A stretch of 64,000 bases of DNA. Source: Croceivirga lutea. GTDB taxonomy: Bacteria; Bacteroidota; Bacteroidia; Flavobacteriales; Flavobacteriaceae. The first letter of the stretch is position 1, and the number at the start of each line of letters is the position of its first letter. This document shows, one piece after another, positions 36,840 to 45,409 of this stretch. Location: positions 519,105 to 583,104 of the forward strand of contig NZ_JACJUK010000002.1 of NCBI RefSeq assembly GCF_014235875.1, in the 5' to 3' direction. The notes under the pieces were generated by a model. It saw nothing but the letters and a program-made list of their open reading frames with translations, was not told where the DNA came from and did not search any database. Both the position numbers and the translations under genes were made by a program.

Positions 36840-38690
36840 TTAAACCGTTTCTACATCTTCATCATTATCAGTGTCTAAAACTTTGCCGAGGTATACCAGT
36901 TTGTAACCTTCGGTAATGTCGTTAAATTCTTTGCTGAAAGAGGGTATTATTTTTAAATCGCCTTCTGGGTCTTTTAAAAATATGGGAACGGTATTATTAT
37001 CTGCCTTAGTAATTTCAATTAAGGCATCATATTCCTCTTTATTTTTTATTTCTATTTCGTTAACTGATGGGTAGCTTCGAACAGCATCTGTAAGCTTTAT
37101 AAAATCATCTGTATGACTAAACAAACCTATTTCTGGGTTATTGTTTGGGTCATTCATTTCATCAGCATCAATAAGTCTAAACGCTCCATTTTCACCAAAA
37201 TCTTTAGTGAACTTTTCAATGGCGTATTTATTAATATCTGAGTTGCCGGTCATTGCCATTACATACCCCACATCACTTAATTCCAAAAAATCGGTTAACG
37301 AATCTGAATAAATATTTGCATTAATGGCTTCTATGCCTAATTTTTTGGCCTTATCTACGTTGCTTTGATTATTATCAATCAACACCACATGGCGGTTGTT
37401 CTTTTTTAAATAATTCGCTATTAATCTAGAAAGTTTTGACGCTCCAATAATTAAAATACCTTCTGATTTACTCAAGAAAACACCAACCAATTTAGCAACC
37501 AATCTAGCCGTAGTAGCATTTAATAAAACCGTTCCTAATACTATCATGAATACTAGGGGAACTATGTATTCTGCGCCTTTTACCCCTTGTTGTAATAATT
37601 TGGAGCCAAAAAGAGACGCAATACCTGCGGCTACAATACCTCTGGGACCTACCCACCCAATAAAAACTTTTTCATTCCATTTTAAACCAGACCCTTGCGT
37701 GCTTAAGAAAACCCCTAGCGGTCTTACCACAAAGACAACAACAACAAACAACAAAATTGTTTTCCAGTCTAATAATAGTTCTAGGTCAGCTGTATCAATA
37801 TTTGCTGCAAGCAATATAAATAAGATAGATATTAATAGTACACTAAGCGATTCTTTAAAATAGAGTAATTCTTTAAGGTTTGGTAAATTCTTGTTACCCA
37901 ATACCATACCCATAACCACAACGGCCAATAAACCAGATTCGTGAGCAAACAAATCTGATTCTACAAACACCAATAAAACTGCGGATAAAGACACTACATT
38001 TAATAAGTAATGCGGAATAAAATTCTTTTTAATAGCAAAGGCCAGCGCATGTGCAAAAGTGAAACCAAAAGTGGTTCCAAACAATACTATTTTACCAAAC
38101 TCTATAAGCGCTGTTTGTGTATAACCAGCATCACCACCTACACTTATAAATTCAAATACCAAAACAGCTACTAACGCACCTATAGGATCAATTAAAATAC
38201 CTTCCCATTTTAATACTGTTGAGACATCTTTTTTTAACGGAATGTTTCTTAAAATTGGGGTAATTACTGTTGGGCCGGTAACTATAATTAAGGCTGCGAA
38301 CAAAAATGAAATTTGCCAAGACAAGTCAAAGATAAAATGAGCTGCCATACCTGCTCCAAAAAAGGTTATCACAGACCCTAATGTTATCAGTTTTGTTATT
38401 ACCGGTCCTACATTGGCAATTTCGGCTCTTTTTAGGGTTAAACCACCTTCAAAAAGAATGATACTTATAGCTAAAGAAGTAAAATAATAGAGCGTTTCAC
38501 CTGGGAACAATCCCTTTTTGCCTGTCCATATTGGCTCTATTAGTTTAGTACCATCTTCTGTATATAAAGTAGAGATAGGGCCGACTAATAATCCTATCAA
38601 AATTAAAGGAAGTATAGCAGGTAGTTTTAAACGCCATGCTACCCATTGAGCTATGATACCTAAGATTACAATTCCGGCAAGTTCGAGCAT
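36840..38690 (-). CDS. Cation:proton antiporter with C-terminal TrkA-N domain
   Basis: This 616-residue protein has about 12 membrane helices (residues 1-400) of the Na+/H+ exchanger type (CPA1), with conserved pieces such as LIDPIGALVAVLVFE and GWVGPRGIVAAGIASLFGSK. The soluble tail starts ILIIGASKLSRLIANYLKK, a TrkA-N Rossmann domain that usually binds NAD(H) or nucleotides and gates potassium transport. Acidic residues near GPTVITPIL and IDPIGALVA are candidates for proton coupling. Whether Na+ or K+ is exchanged for H+ cannot be told. It is monocistronic and lies in the inner membrane. Confidence 0.9.
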   Translation of the reverse strand: MLELAGIVILGIIAQWVAWRLKLPAILPLILIGLLVGPISTLYTEDGTKLIEPIWTGKKGLFPGETLYYFTSLAISIILFEGGLTLKRAEIANVGPVITKLITLGSVITFFGAGMAAHFIFDLSWQISFLFAALIIVTGPTVITPILRNIPLKKDVSTVLKWEGILIDPIGALVAVLVFEFISVGGDAGYTQTALIEFGKIVLFGTTFGFTFAHALAFAIKKNFIPHYLLNVVSLSAVLLVFVESDLFAHESGLLAVVVMGMVLGNKNLPNLKELLYFKESLSVLLISILFILLAANIDTADLELLLDWKTILLFVVVVFVVRPLGVFLSTQGSGLKWNEKVFIGWVGPRGIVAAGIASLFGSKLLQQGVKGAEYIVPLVFMIVLGTVLLNATTARLVAKLVGVFLSKSEGILIIGASKLSRLIANYLKKNNRHVVLIDNNQSNVDKAKKLGIEAINANIYSDSLTDFLELSDVGYVMAMTGNSDINKYAIEKFTKDFGENGAFRLIDADEMNDPNNNPEIGLFSHTDDFIKLTDAVRSYPSVNEIEIKNKEEYDALIEITKADNNTVPIFLKDPEGDLKIIPSFSKEFNDITEGYKLVYLGKVLDTDNDEDVETV

Positions 38691-38872
38691 TTCAAAAAAT
38701 TTGAATCGGTAAAATAATGCTTTTATTTAAAAGATATGTTGAGCGTATTTTAAGTTTACCACCTAAAAAATAACTTAAACCCATTGGATTTTGTTAAAAA
38801 TCAAATAATAAAACCGTGTTTTTAAGGCAAATACTAAATGCATTCTTATTTTGCATGTCACTTAAAAACTGA

Positions 38873-39736
38873 ATGAAACTATATACTGTAGAAAACGGGA
38901 ACTTTAAACTCGATGGTGGCGCTATGTTTGGCGTTGTTCCCAAAACCTTATGGTCAAGAACAAACCCTGCAGACCAAAACAATCAAATTGATATTGCTGC
39001 GCGAAGTTTACTCATTGAAGATGGTAACCGATTAATTTTAGTCGACACCGGATTAGGCAATAAACAATCTGAAAAGTTTTTTAGTTACTACAACCAATGG
39101 GGAGACTACAATCTTGATGATTCTCTTAAAAAGCATGGTTTTCATCGAGATGATATTACTGATATCTTTTTAACCCATTTGCATTTTGACCATTGTGGCG
39201 GTTGTATACAATGGAATAAAGACCGAACTGGTTATGAACCCGCGTTTAAAAACGCTCAGTTTTGGACCAATAAAGACCACTGGAAATGGGCAACAGAACC
39301 TAACGCTAGAGAAAAGGCCTCTTTTTTAAAAGAAAATTTACTGCCCATGCAAGAAAGTGGTAGACTTAATTTTATTGAAAAAGGGGAGTCTCGTTGGTTA
39401 GAAAACTCAGAATTGGGTTTTGATATTTTATTTGTTGACGGTCATACAGACAAACAAATGCTACCTATTCTTAATTACAAGGGGCATAAAGTGGTTTTTA
39501 TGGCTGATTTAATTGCTACTGCAGGTCATATTCCTTTACCGTATGTAATGGGGTATGATACCAGACCACTATTAACATTAGACGAAAAAAATGACTTTTT
39601 AAATAAAGCCGTGTCTGATAATTACATACTCTTATTTGAGCACGATGCTCATAATGAGTGTTGTACACTTAAAAATACCGAAAAAGGAGTGCGATTGAAC
39701 GAAATCTACTCTTTTGACGAAATATTTAATTCATAA
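38873..39736 (+). CDS. MBL-fold metallo-hydrolase
   Basis: The 287-residue protein has the metallo-beta-lactamase motif HLHFDH at residues 102-107 in FLTHLHFDHCGGC, with the supporting NRLILVDTGLGNKQS before it and a later His in FVDGHTDKQM. The final FMADLIATAGHIPLP and LLFEHDAHNECC contain the remaining ligands. This arrangement resembles the lactonase/quinolone-like branch (AHL lactonase or PqsE-type) rather than RNase Z or glyoxalase II. The substrate is unknown. It is upstream of the S8 peptidase gene by 26 bases and could be co-transcribed with it. No signal peptide is seen. Confidence 0.86.
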   Translation: MKLYTVENGNFKLDGGAMFGVVPKTLWSRTNPADQNNQIDIAARSLLIEDGNRLILVDTGLGNKQSEKFFSYYNQWGDYNLDDSLKKHGFHRDDITDIFLTHLHFDHCGGCIQWNKDRTGYEPAFKNAQFWTNKDHWKWATEPNAREKASFLKENLLPMQESGRLNFIEKGESRWLENSELGFDILFVDGHTDKQMLPILNYKGHKVVFMADLIATAGHIPLPYVMGYDTRPLLTLDEKNDFLNKAVSDNYILLFEHDAHNECCTLKNTEKGVRLNEIYSFDEIFNS

Positions 39737-39762
39737 TAAAAGTTTTAGTTTAAAATATTAAC

Positions 39763-41409
39763 ATGAAAATCATCTCATTTAAAAATGTGTTGCTCGCCGG
39801 TTCTTCAGCCATTCTATTTGGTTGCGGCGCTACCAATTTAGTTTCAACCCCTGTTGAAAATATAGATACCGTTCCTTTAAAAGTTGCCGAATTAACTGAA
39901 TACGAAAAAAAGAACTGGGGGCATTTAGACCTGATAAAAGACACTATTCCAGGTATGAGTGTTGACAAGGCTTACAATGAAATTATCAAAAACAAAAAAG
40001 GAAAAACAGTAATAGTAGCGGTACTAGACGCAGGAGTTGACCTTGACCATGAAGATTTAGATGATGTGCTTTGGGTGAATAAAGATGAAATTGCTGGTAA
40101 CGGAATTGACGATGATAACAACGGCTATGTTGACGATATTCACGGCTACAACTTTTTAGGCGAATCTTACAATGAACAATTAGAGTATGCCCGTATTCTA
40201 AGATTACAACTAGGTGATGCTACTATGCAAGCAAATGCTAAAGCTGAACTAGAAAAAGAATACAACGAATCTTTAGCAAACAAACAACAATATGAGCAAA
40301 TCTACCAAGTGGTTAGTAATGCCCATGAAGCAGTTTCTAAGCATTTGGGTAAAGTAGATTATACCAAAACAGAATTAGCTGCTTTGGAAGCCAAAACAGA
40401 AGAAATGCAGCAAAATAAATCTGTATTAACGCAAATGTTTCAATACTCAGATAACATGAATACGTTTGTTGATGAAATTAAAGATGGTGTTGCCTACTTT
40501 ACAGAAAAATTAAATTACAACTTAAACATTGATTTTAATGGTAGAGAAGTTGTTGGCGATAATCCTTACGATATTAATGACACTCAGTACGGTAACGGAA
40601 ATCCAGATGCTCGGTTAGAAGATGAAAGTCATGGTACCCACGTTGCTGGCATTATAGCCGCAGAACGCAATAATGGTAAAGGCGTAAATGGCGTTGCCAA
40701 TAACGTTCAAATTATGTCTATTAGAGCAGTGCCAAATGGTGATGAATACGATAAAGATATTGCACTTGGTATACGTTATGCCGTTGATAATGGCGCAAAA
40801 ATTATCAATTGTAGTTTTGGAAAATCTTTTTCTCCTTACGCTGAATGGGTTTGGGATGCTATAAAATACGCAGCTTCTAAAGATGTATTAATTGTTCACG
40901 CTGCAGGTAACGATGGAAATAACATTGATTTACAAAGCAACCCCAATTACCCTAATGACCATAAAATGGGAGCTACTGAAATTAGTGATAATGTAATTGA
41001 GGTTGGTGCACTTGCTCCATCATATGGGTCTAATATGGTGGCTACCTTCTCTAATTATGGCGCTACCAATGTAGATGTTTTTGCACCAGGGGATGATGTG
41101 TATAGCACTATGCCAGAAAGCAAGTACGAATATCAAGGTGGTACTTCTATGGCTGCTCCAGCTGTTGCTGGCGTGGCTGCATTAATTTTATCACAGTACC
41201 CTAGTTTAAATGCTACTCAAGTAAAACATATACTTATGCAATCTGGCTTAAGTTCAAAGGCTCAAGTGTTACCTGGTGGGGATGCATCAAAAGCAAAACC
41301 GTTTACCCAATTATCTAAATCTGGTACAATGGTAAATGCATATAATGCTTTAATTTTGGCTGAACAGCTTGCTAAAGGCAGAACTACCTTAAGTATAAAC
41401 GCAGAATAA
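39763..41409 (+). CDS. S8 (subtilisin) family peptidase, lipoprotein, with long insertion in the catalytic domain
   Basis: A serine protease with lipobox at Cys21 (SSAILFGCGATN), so it should be a membrane-anchored exported enzyme. The triad is Asp89 in VAVLDAGVDLDH, His290 in SHGTHVAGI and Ser462 in QGGTSMAAPAVAG. The Asp-His distance is about 200 residues, where subtilisins usually have 30-40. The extra stretch (about residues 125-255) is charged and helical, with a coiled-coil look (YARILRLQLGD, ALEAKTEEMQQNKS). It may be a regulatory or partner-binding insertion. It is followed after 3 bases by an M1 peptidase gene, so the two proteases are an operon. Confidence 0.92.
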   Translation: MKIISFKNVLLAGSSAILFGCGATNLVSTPVENIDTVPLKVAELTEYEKKNWGHLDLIKDTIPGMSVDKAYNEIIKNKKGKTVIVAVLDAGVDLDHEDLDDVLWVNKDEIAGNGIDDDNNGYVDDIHGYNFLGESYNEQLEYARILRLQLGDATMQANAKAELEKEYNESLANKQQYEQIYQVVSNAHEAVSKHLGKVDYTKTELAALEAKTEEMQQNKSVLTQMFQYSDNMNTFVDEIKDGVAYFTEKLNYNLNIDFNGREVVGDNPYDINDTQYGNGNPDARLEDESHGTHVAGIIAAERNNGKGVNGVANNVQIMSIRAVPNGDEYDKDIALGIRYAVDNGAKIINCSFGKSFSPYAEWVWDAIKYAASKDVLIVHAAGNDGNNIDLQSNPNYPNDHKMGATEISDNVIEVGALAPSYGSNMVATFSNYGATNVDVFAPGDDVYSTMPESKYEYQGGTSMAAPAVAGVAALILSQYPSLNATQVKHILMQSGLSSKAQVLPGGDASKAKPFTQLSKSGTMVNAYNALILAEQLAKGRTTLSINAE

Positions 41410-41412
41410 CTT

Positions 41413-43266
41413 ATGATTAAAATCGCTAAAAAAATTGTTTTAATCCTTTTCTTGGGATTAAACGCCTTATTGGCTCAAAACAATACCTCTTACTGGCAAC
41501 AGCACGTAGATTACACCATGGATGTTGCTATGAATGTTGAAAATTATCAATATACCGGAACTCAAAAACTGGTGTACACTAACAATTCGCCAGATGAATT
41601 AAACCGGGTATATTACCACTTATATTTTAATGCATTTCAGCCTGGTAGCGAAATGGACGTTCGTTTACAAACCATTCAAGATGGTGATGGAAGAATGTTA
41701 GCTGATGGTAAAAGCAGAATTGCCACCTTAACTGAAAGTGAGCAGGGTTATTTACATGTCATTTCACTAAAACAAGATGGTCAAAAAGTTACCTTCAACG
41801 AGGAAGAAACAATCTTGGTTGTTGATTTGGCTTCGCCTATTCCTCCAGGAGGCAAGGCTACTTTTGATATGGAGTTCAAAGGGCAAGTACCGCTTCAAAT
41901 TCGTAGATCCGGTAGAAATAGCGCTGAAGGTGTAGCACTTTCAATGAGTCAATGGTACCCTAAATTGGCAGAATATGATTTTGAAGGTTGGCACCCTAAC
42001 CCCTATATCGCCAGAGAATTTCACGGTGTTTGGGGAGATTTTGATGTTAAAATAACTATTGATAAAAATTACACTATTGGTGCTTCTGGTTACTTGCAAA
42101 ATCCTAATGAAATTGGCCACGGCTATGAAGATGAGGGCACAAAGATTAAAGCTAAAGGCAAAACATTAACATGGCATTTTAAAGCACCGCAAGTACACGA
42201 TTTTATGTGGGCAGCTGACCCTGAATATGTACACAAAAAATTAGTCATGGAAGATGGTCCAACCCTACATTTCTTTTATAAAGACAAAAAAGAACTAGAA
42301 GAAAATTGGACTAATCTTATGCCAAAAACAGCACAAGCCATGAACTTCTTTAGCAAGAATGTTGGTAAATATCCTTACGAGCAATATTCCGTAATTCAAG
42401 GTGGTGATGGTGGTATGGAATACGCTATGGGCACCTTAATTACCGGAGAACGTTCTTTTGGAAGCTTAGTCGGCGTAATGGTTCATGAGCTAGCGCATTC
42501 TTGGTTTCAACATGTATTAGCAACTAATGAGTCTAAACACTCTTGGATGGACGAAGGGTTTACCTCGTTTATAAGTTCACTTTGCATGAACCAAATTATG
42601 GAGCAGAATCAGGAAAACCCTTTTACAGGAAGTTATAGAGGGTATTTTAGACTAGTTGAGTCTGGTTTTGAACAACCGCAAACTACCCACGCTGATAGAT
42701 ACCATATGAATTTTGCCTATGGCGTTGCTGCTTATAGTAAGGGCGCTATATTTTTATCACAATTAGGCTATGTTATTGGTCAAGATAAATTAATGCAGAC
42801 GATTCAAAAATATTTTGAAGATTTTAAGTTTAAGCATCCTACACCTAACGATATTAAAAGAACCGCCGAGAAAGTATCAGGCGTAGAATTAGATTGGTAT
42901 TTAACAGATTGGACACAAACCACAAATACCATTGATTATGCCATTAAAGAAGTTGTTGCTGAGGGTAATAAAACTAAAGTAGTGTTAGAGCGAAAAGGGT
43001 TAATGCCTATGCCGTTAGACATTTTGGTAGTTGGTGCTGACGGTAGTCAATCAACCGTTTATGTGCCTTTACGCATGATGCGTGGAGAAAAAGATAATCC
43101 GTATCCTACCTTAGAAAGAACTGTGGCAGAAGATTGGCCATGGGCCTACCCAACTTATGAGTTAGTACTAGATATGCCTATTGGTGATTTAGCAGGTTTA
43201 AATATTGACCCATCGCAATTAATGGCAGATATTGATAGAGAAAACAATATTTGGCAAGCTGAATAG
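41413..43266 (+). CDS. M1 family metallopeptidase, exported
   Basis: This aminopeptidase-type zinc protease has a signal peptide (MIKIAKKIVLILFLGLNALL, cleavage near ALLAQ). The zinc site is HELAH at residues 358-362 with Glu381 in WMDEGF 19 residues later. The exopeptidase motif is GGMEYAM (GxMEN-like, Gly-Met-Glu-Tyr in place of Asn), about 20 residues before HELAH. The length of 617 residues is short for M1 and the C-terminal helical domain is reduced. It is in tandem with the S8 protease gene and is closed by a terminator at 43288. Together they suggest peptide scavenging. Confidence 0.93.
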   Translation: MIKIAKKIVLILFLGLNALLAQNNTSYWQQHVDYTMDVAMNVENYQYTGTQKLVYTNNSPDELNRVYYHLYFNAFQPGSEMDVRLQTIQDGDGRMLADGKSRIATLTESEQGYLHVISLKQDGQKVTFNEEETILVVDLASPIPPGGKATFDMEFKGQVPLQIRRSGRNSAEGVALSMSQWYPKLAEYDFEGWHPNPYIAREFHGVWGDFDVKITIDKNYTIGASGYLQNPNEIGHGYEDEGTKIKAKGKTLTWHFKAPQVHDFMWAADPEYVHKKLVMEDGPTLHFFYKDKKELEENWTNLMPKTAQAMNFFSKNVGKYPYEQYSVIQGGDGGMEYAMGTLITGERSFGSLVGVMVHELAHSWFQHVLATNESKHSWMDEGFTSFISSLCMNQIMEQNQENPFTGSYRGYFRLVESGFEQPQTTHADRYHMNFAYGVAAYSKGAIFLSQLGYVIGQDKLMQTIQKYFEDFKFKHPTPNDIKRTAEKVSGVELDWYLTDWTQTTNTIDYAIKEVVAEGNKTKVVLERKGLMPMPLDILVVGADGSQSTVYVPLRMMRGEKDNPYPTLERTVAEDWPWAYPTYELVLDMPIGDLAGLNIDPSQLMADIDRENNIWQAE

Positions 43267-43287
43267 TGAAATTCAAAACCTCAAAAA

Positions 43288-43325
43288 ACAATCCGTTCTG
43301 GAGTGCTCTTGAACGGATTTTTTAT
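43288..43325 (+). terminator. Rho-independent terminator after the M1 peptidase gene
   Basis: A perfect 9-bp stem (AATCCGTTC with GAACGGATT) with a 12-base loop is followed by T-rich sequence. The tail overlaps a TATTTTTA box 4 bases before the rnpA ATG, so the promoter of rnpA may lie in the T tract. Confidence 0.87.
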
Positions 43326-43334
43326 TTTTAATGA

Positions 43335-43721
43335 ATGGACTTTTCTTTTCCTAAAAAAGAACGTATCACAAGCAAAACCTTGCTTGACCAGCTTTTTGCA
43401 GAAGGTAAATCTGTGAACAATTTTCCTATTAAACTAATTTACTTACCCACCAAATTTACAGATAATACGCAACTAAAAATATTGGTTGTGGCGCCAAAGC
43501 GAAATTTTAAAAGCGCAGTTAAAAGAAATAGAATTAAACGATTAATGCGTGAAGTTTACAGACTACACAAGCATACCATTTTTAACAATAGCAAAACATC
43601 TTTTGCGTTGGCCTTTTTATACCTTGGTAAAGAAATGCCAGATTATCAATTGATTGAACGTAAAATGCAGGGGGTAATCGATAAATTTTTAAAAAAGCAG
43701 ATTGATGAAAAAACACTTTAG
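43335..43721 (+). CDS. rnpA: Ribonuclease P protein component
   Basis: RnpA is the protein subunit that helps the RNase P RNA bind precursor tRNA. The 128-residue basic protein begins MDFSFPKKERITSKTLLDQL, as usual, and has the family's RNR motif in AVKRNRIKRLMREVYRL. In most bacteria rnpA is next to rpmH and dnaA; here it is not, as commonly in Bacteroidota. It overlaps the next gene (S41 peptidase) by 17 bases, so translation is coupled. Confidence 0.95.
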   Translation: MDFSFPKKERITSKTLLDQLFAEGKSVNNFPIKLIYLPTKFTDNTQLKILVVAPKRNFKSAVKRNRIKRLMREVYRLHKHTIFNNSKTSFALAFLYLGKEMPDYQLIERKMQGVIDKFLKKQIDEKTL

Positions 43722-45327
43722 ATACCTAGTGCCCGTACTTGCGCTTTTTATTTTGGTAAGCACAAGTAGTTTTAAAAATGATTTTTTCGAAATAGCCAAG
43801 CAGATTGAAATTTTTACCACACTGTTTAAAGAGCTCAACATGAATTATGTTGATGAAACCAATCCTGCAGAGCTCATGGATTCTGCCATAAAAAATATGC
43901 TTAACGAGTTAGACCCCTATACTCGGTTTATGAATGAGCAAGATGTTGAGGAGTTTAAAATTAATAACGCGGGTGAATATTCTGGTATCGGGGCTCGCGT
44001 ACGTTCTTATCAAGATAAGTTGTTACTTATTGAACCCTACAAAGATATGCCGGCAGACAAAGCTGGTTTAAAAGCTGGTGATGAAATTATACAGATAGGA
44101 GACATCAAGGTTTCAGATTTTGAAGATAACGCTGCAGAACTGCTCAAAGGGGCAGATGGCACCTCTGTAAACGTTGTTTTTAAGAGACAAGGTAAAGAAA
44201 TGACCAAAACCATTTCCAGAGCCTCTGTAGAAATTGATGCTGTTCCATTTTATAAAATGATAGATGATAAAACAGGGTATATAGTACTTACAAAATTTAA
44301 CAGAAAAGCATCTAGTCAAACAAAAGAAGCTATGCAAGCCCTAAAAGCCCAGGGTGCCGAACAACTTATACTAGATTTAAGAGGAAACCCAGGAGGCTTG
44401 CTATCAGAAGCCATTAACGTTACAAATCTATTTGTTGAAAAAGGGGAGCTGATTGTAACTACCAAATCAAAGGTTAAAAAATTTAATAGCGAATATTTTA
44501 CCAAGAAAAATCCAGAAGATTTAGAAATACCCTTAACGGTTTTAGTAGATGGTAAAAGTGCCTCGGCTAGTGAAATTGTTTCTGGCAGCCTACAAGATTT
44601 AGATAGAGCTGTAGTTGTTGGTGCCAGAAGCTTTGGAAAAGGTTTGGTTCAACGCCCATTAAGACTTACTTATGGTACACAACTAAAAGTTACCATTTCT
44701 AGGTACTACACCCCATCTGGCAGGTGTATTCAATCTTTAGATTATTGGAATAGAGACGATGAAGGCAACGCCATTAGAAATGCAACATTTAATCAGTTTA
44801 AAACCAGAAACGGTAGAACTGTTGAAGACGGCGGAGGGGTACTGCCAGATGTTAAGATTACGGCTGCTAGTACTAATGAACTTATTGATGCTTTGGATGA
44901 AAATTTATTGATTTTTGATTTTGCTACTTCATATCATTACAACAATACAATTGCTGATGTTTCGCAGTTTAAGGTAACTGATAAAATCTTTACTGATTTT
45001 AAAAATTTTGTTGCACAAAGAGGTTTTGCATTTCAGACCAAAACAGAAAAAGTACTAAAAGATGCTTTAACAGAAGAACAAAGCCTTTTGGGTAAAGAGG
45101 TTCAGAACAGTTATAAAGAAATGCTTTCTACAATTGAAAAAGGAAAAATTGAAGCCTTAACCGATTACAAAAAAGAAATAAGCAAAAAGTTAGAAGATGA
45201 AATCATAAAAAGATACTTCTACAGAGAGGGTCTTTACGATTATTATCTAAATAATGACGAGGCCATACAAGTTTCTCTTGAATTGTTGAATAACAACAAT
45301 GAATATTTAAAAATTCTAGGTGAATAG
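43705..45327 (+). CDS. S41 family C-terminal processing peptidase
   Basis: I use the ATG at 43705 (MKKHFRYLVPVLALFILVST, an uncleaved signal anchor or signal peptide), inside the end of rnpA; a TTG lies one codon upstream. The protein has a PDZ domain (about residues 85-180, KAGLKAGDEIIQIG) and the catalytic core with Ser287 in KSASASEIVSG and Lys312 in SFGKGLVQRP, the Ser-Lys dyad 25 residues apart as in CtpA and Prc. It also has the typical LILDLRGNPGGLLSEA. A helical C-terminal extension (about 430-540) follows. It degrades or trims proteins in the periplasm. Confidence 0.94.
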   Translation: MKKHFRYLVPVLALFILVSTSSFKNDFFEIAKQIEIFTTLFKELNMNYVDETNPAELMDSAIKNMLNELDPYTRFMNEQDVEEFKINNAGEYSGIGARVRSYQDKLLLIEPYKDMPADKAGLKAGDEIIQIGDIKVSDFEDNAAELLKGADGTSVNVVFKRQGKEMTKTISRASVEIDAVPFYKMIDDKTGYIVLTKFNRKASSQTKEAMQALKAQGAEQLILDLRGNPGGLLSEAINVTNLFVEKGELIVTTKSKVKKFNSEYFTKKNPEDLEIPLTVLVDGKSASASEIVSGSLQDLDRAVVVGARSFGKGLVQRPLRLTYGTQLKVTISRYYTPSGRCIQSLDYWNRDDEGNAIRNATFNQFKTRNGRTVEDGGGVLPDVKITAASTNELIDALDENLLIFDFATSYHYNNTIADVSQFKVTDKIFTDFKNFVAQRGFAFQTKTEKVLKDALTEEQSLLGKEVQNSYKEMLSTIEKGKIEALTDYKKEISKKLEDEIIKRYFYREGLYDYYLNNDEAIQVSLELLNNNNEYLKILGE

Positions 45328-45409
45328 TATTTTCTTGCATTCTCACTCTTTTTAAACCCTATTTTTTGTAGGATTTTTTATAACTTTCATGTTATAAAAA
45401 TCTGTATAA

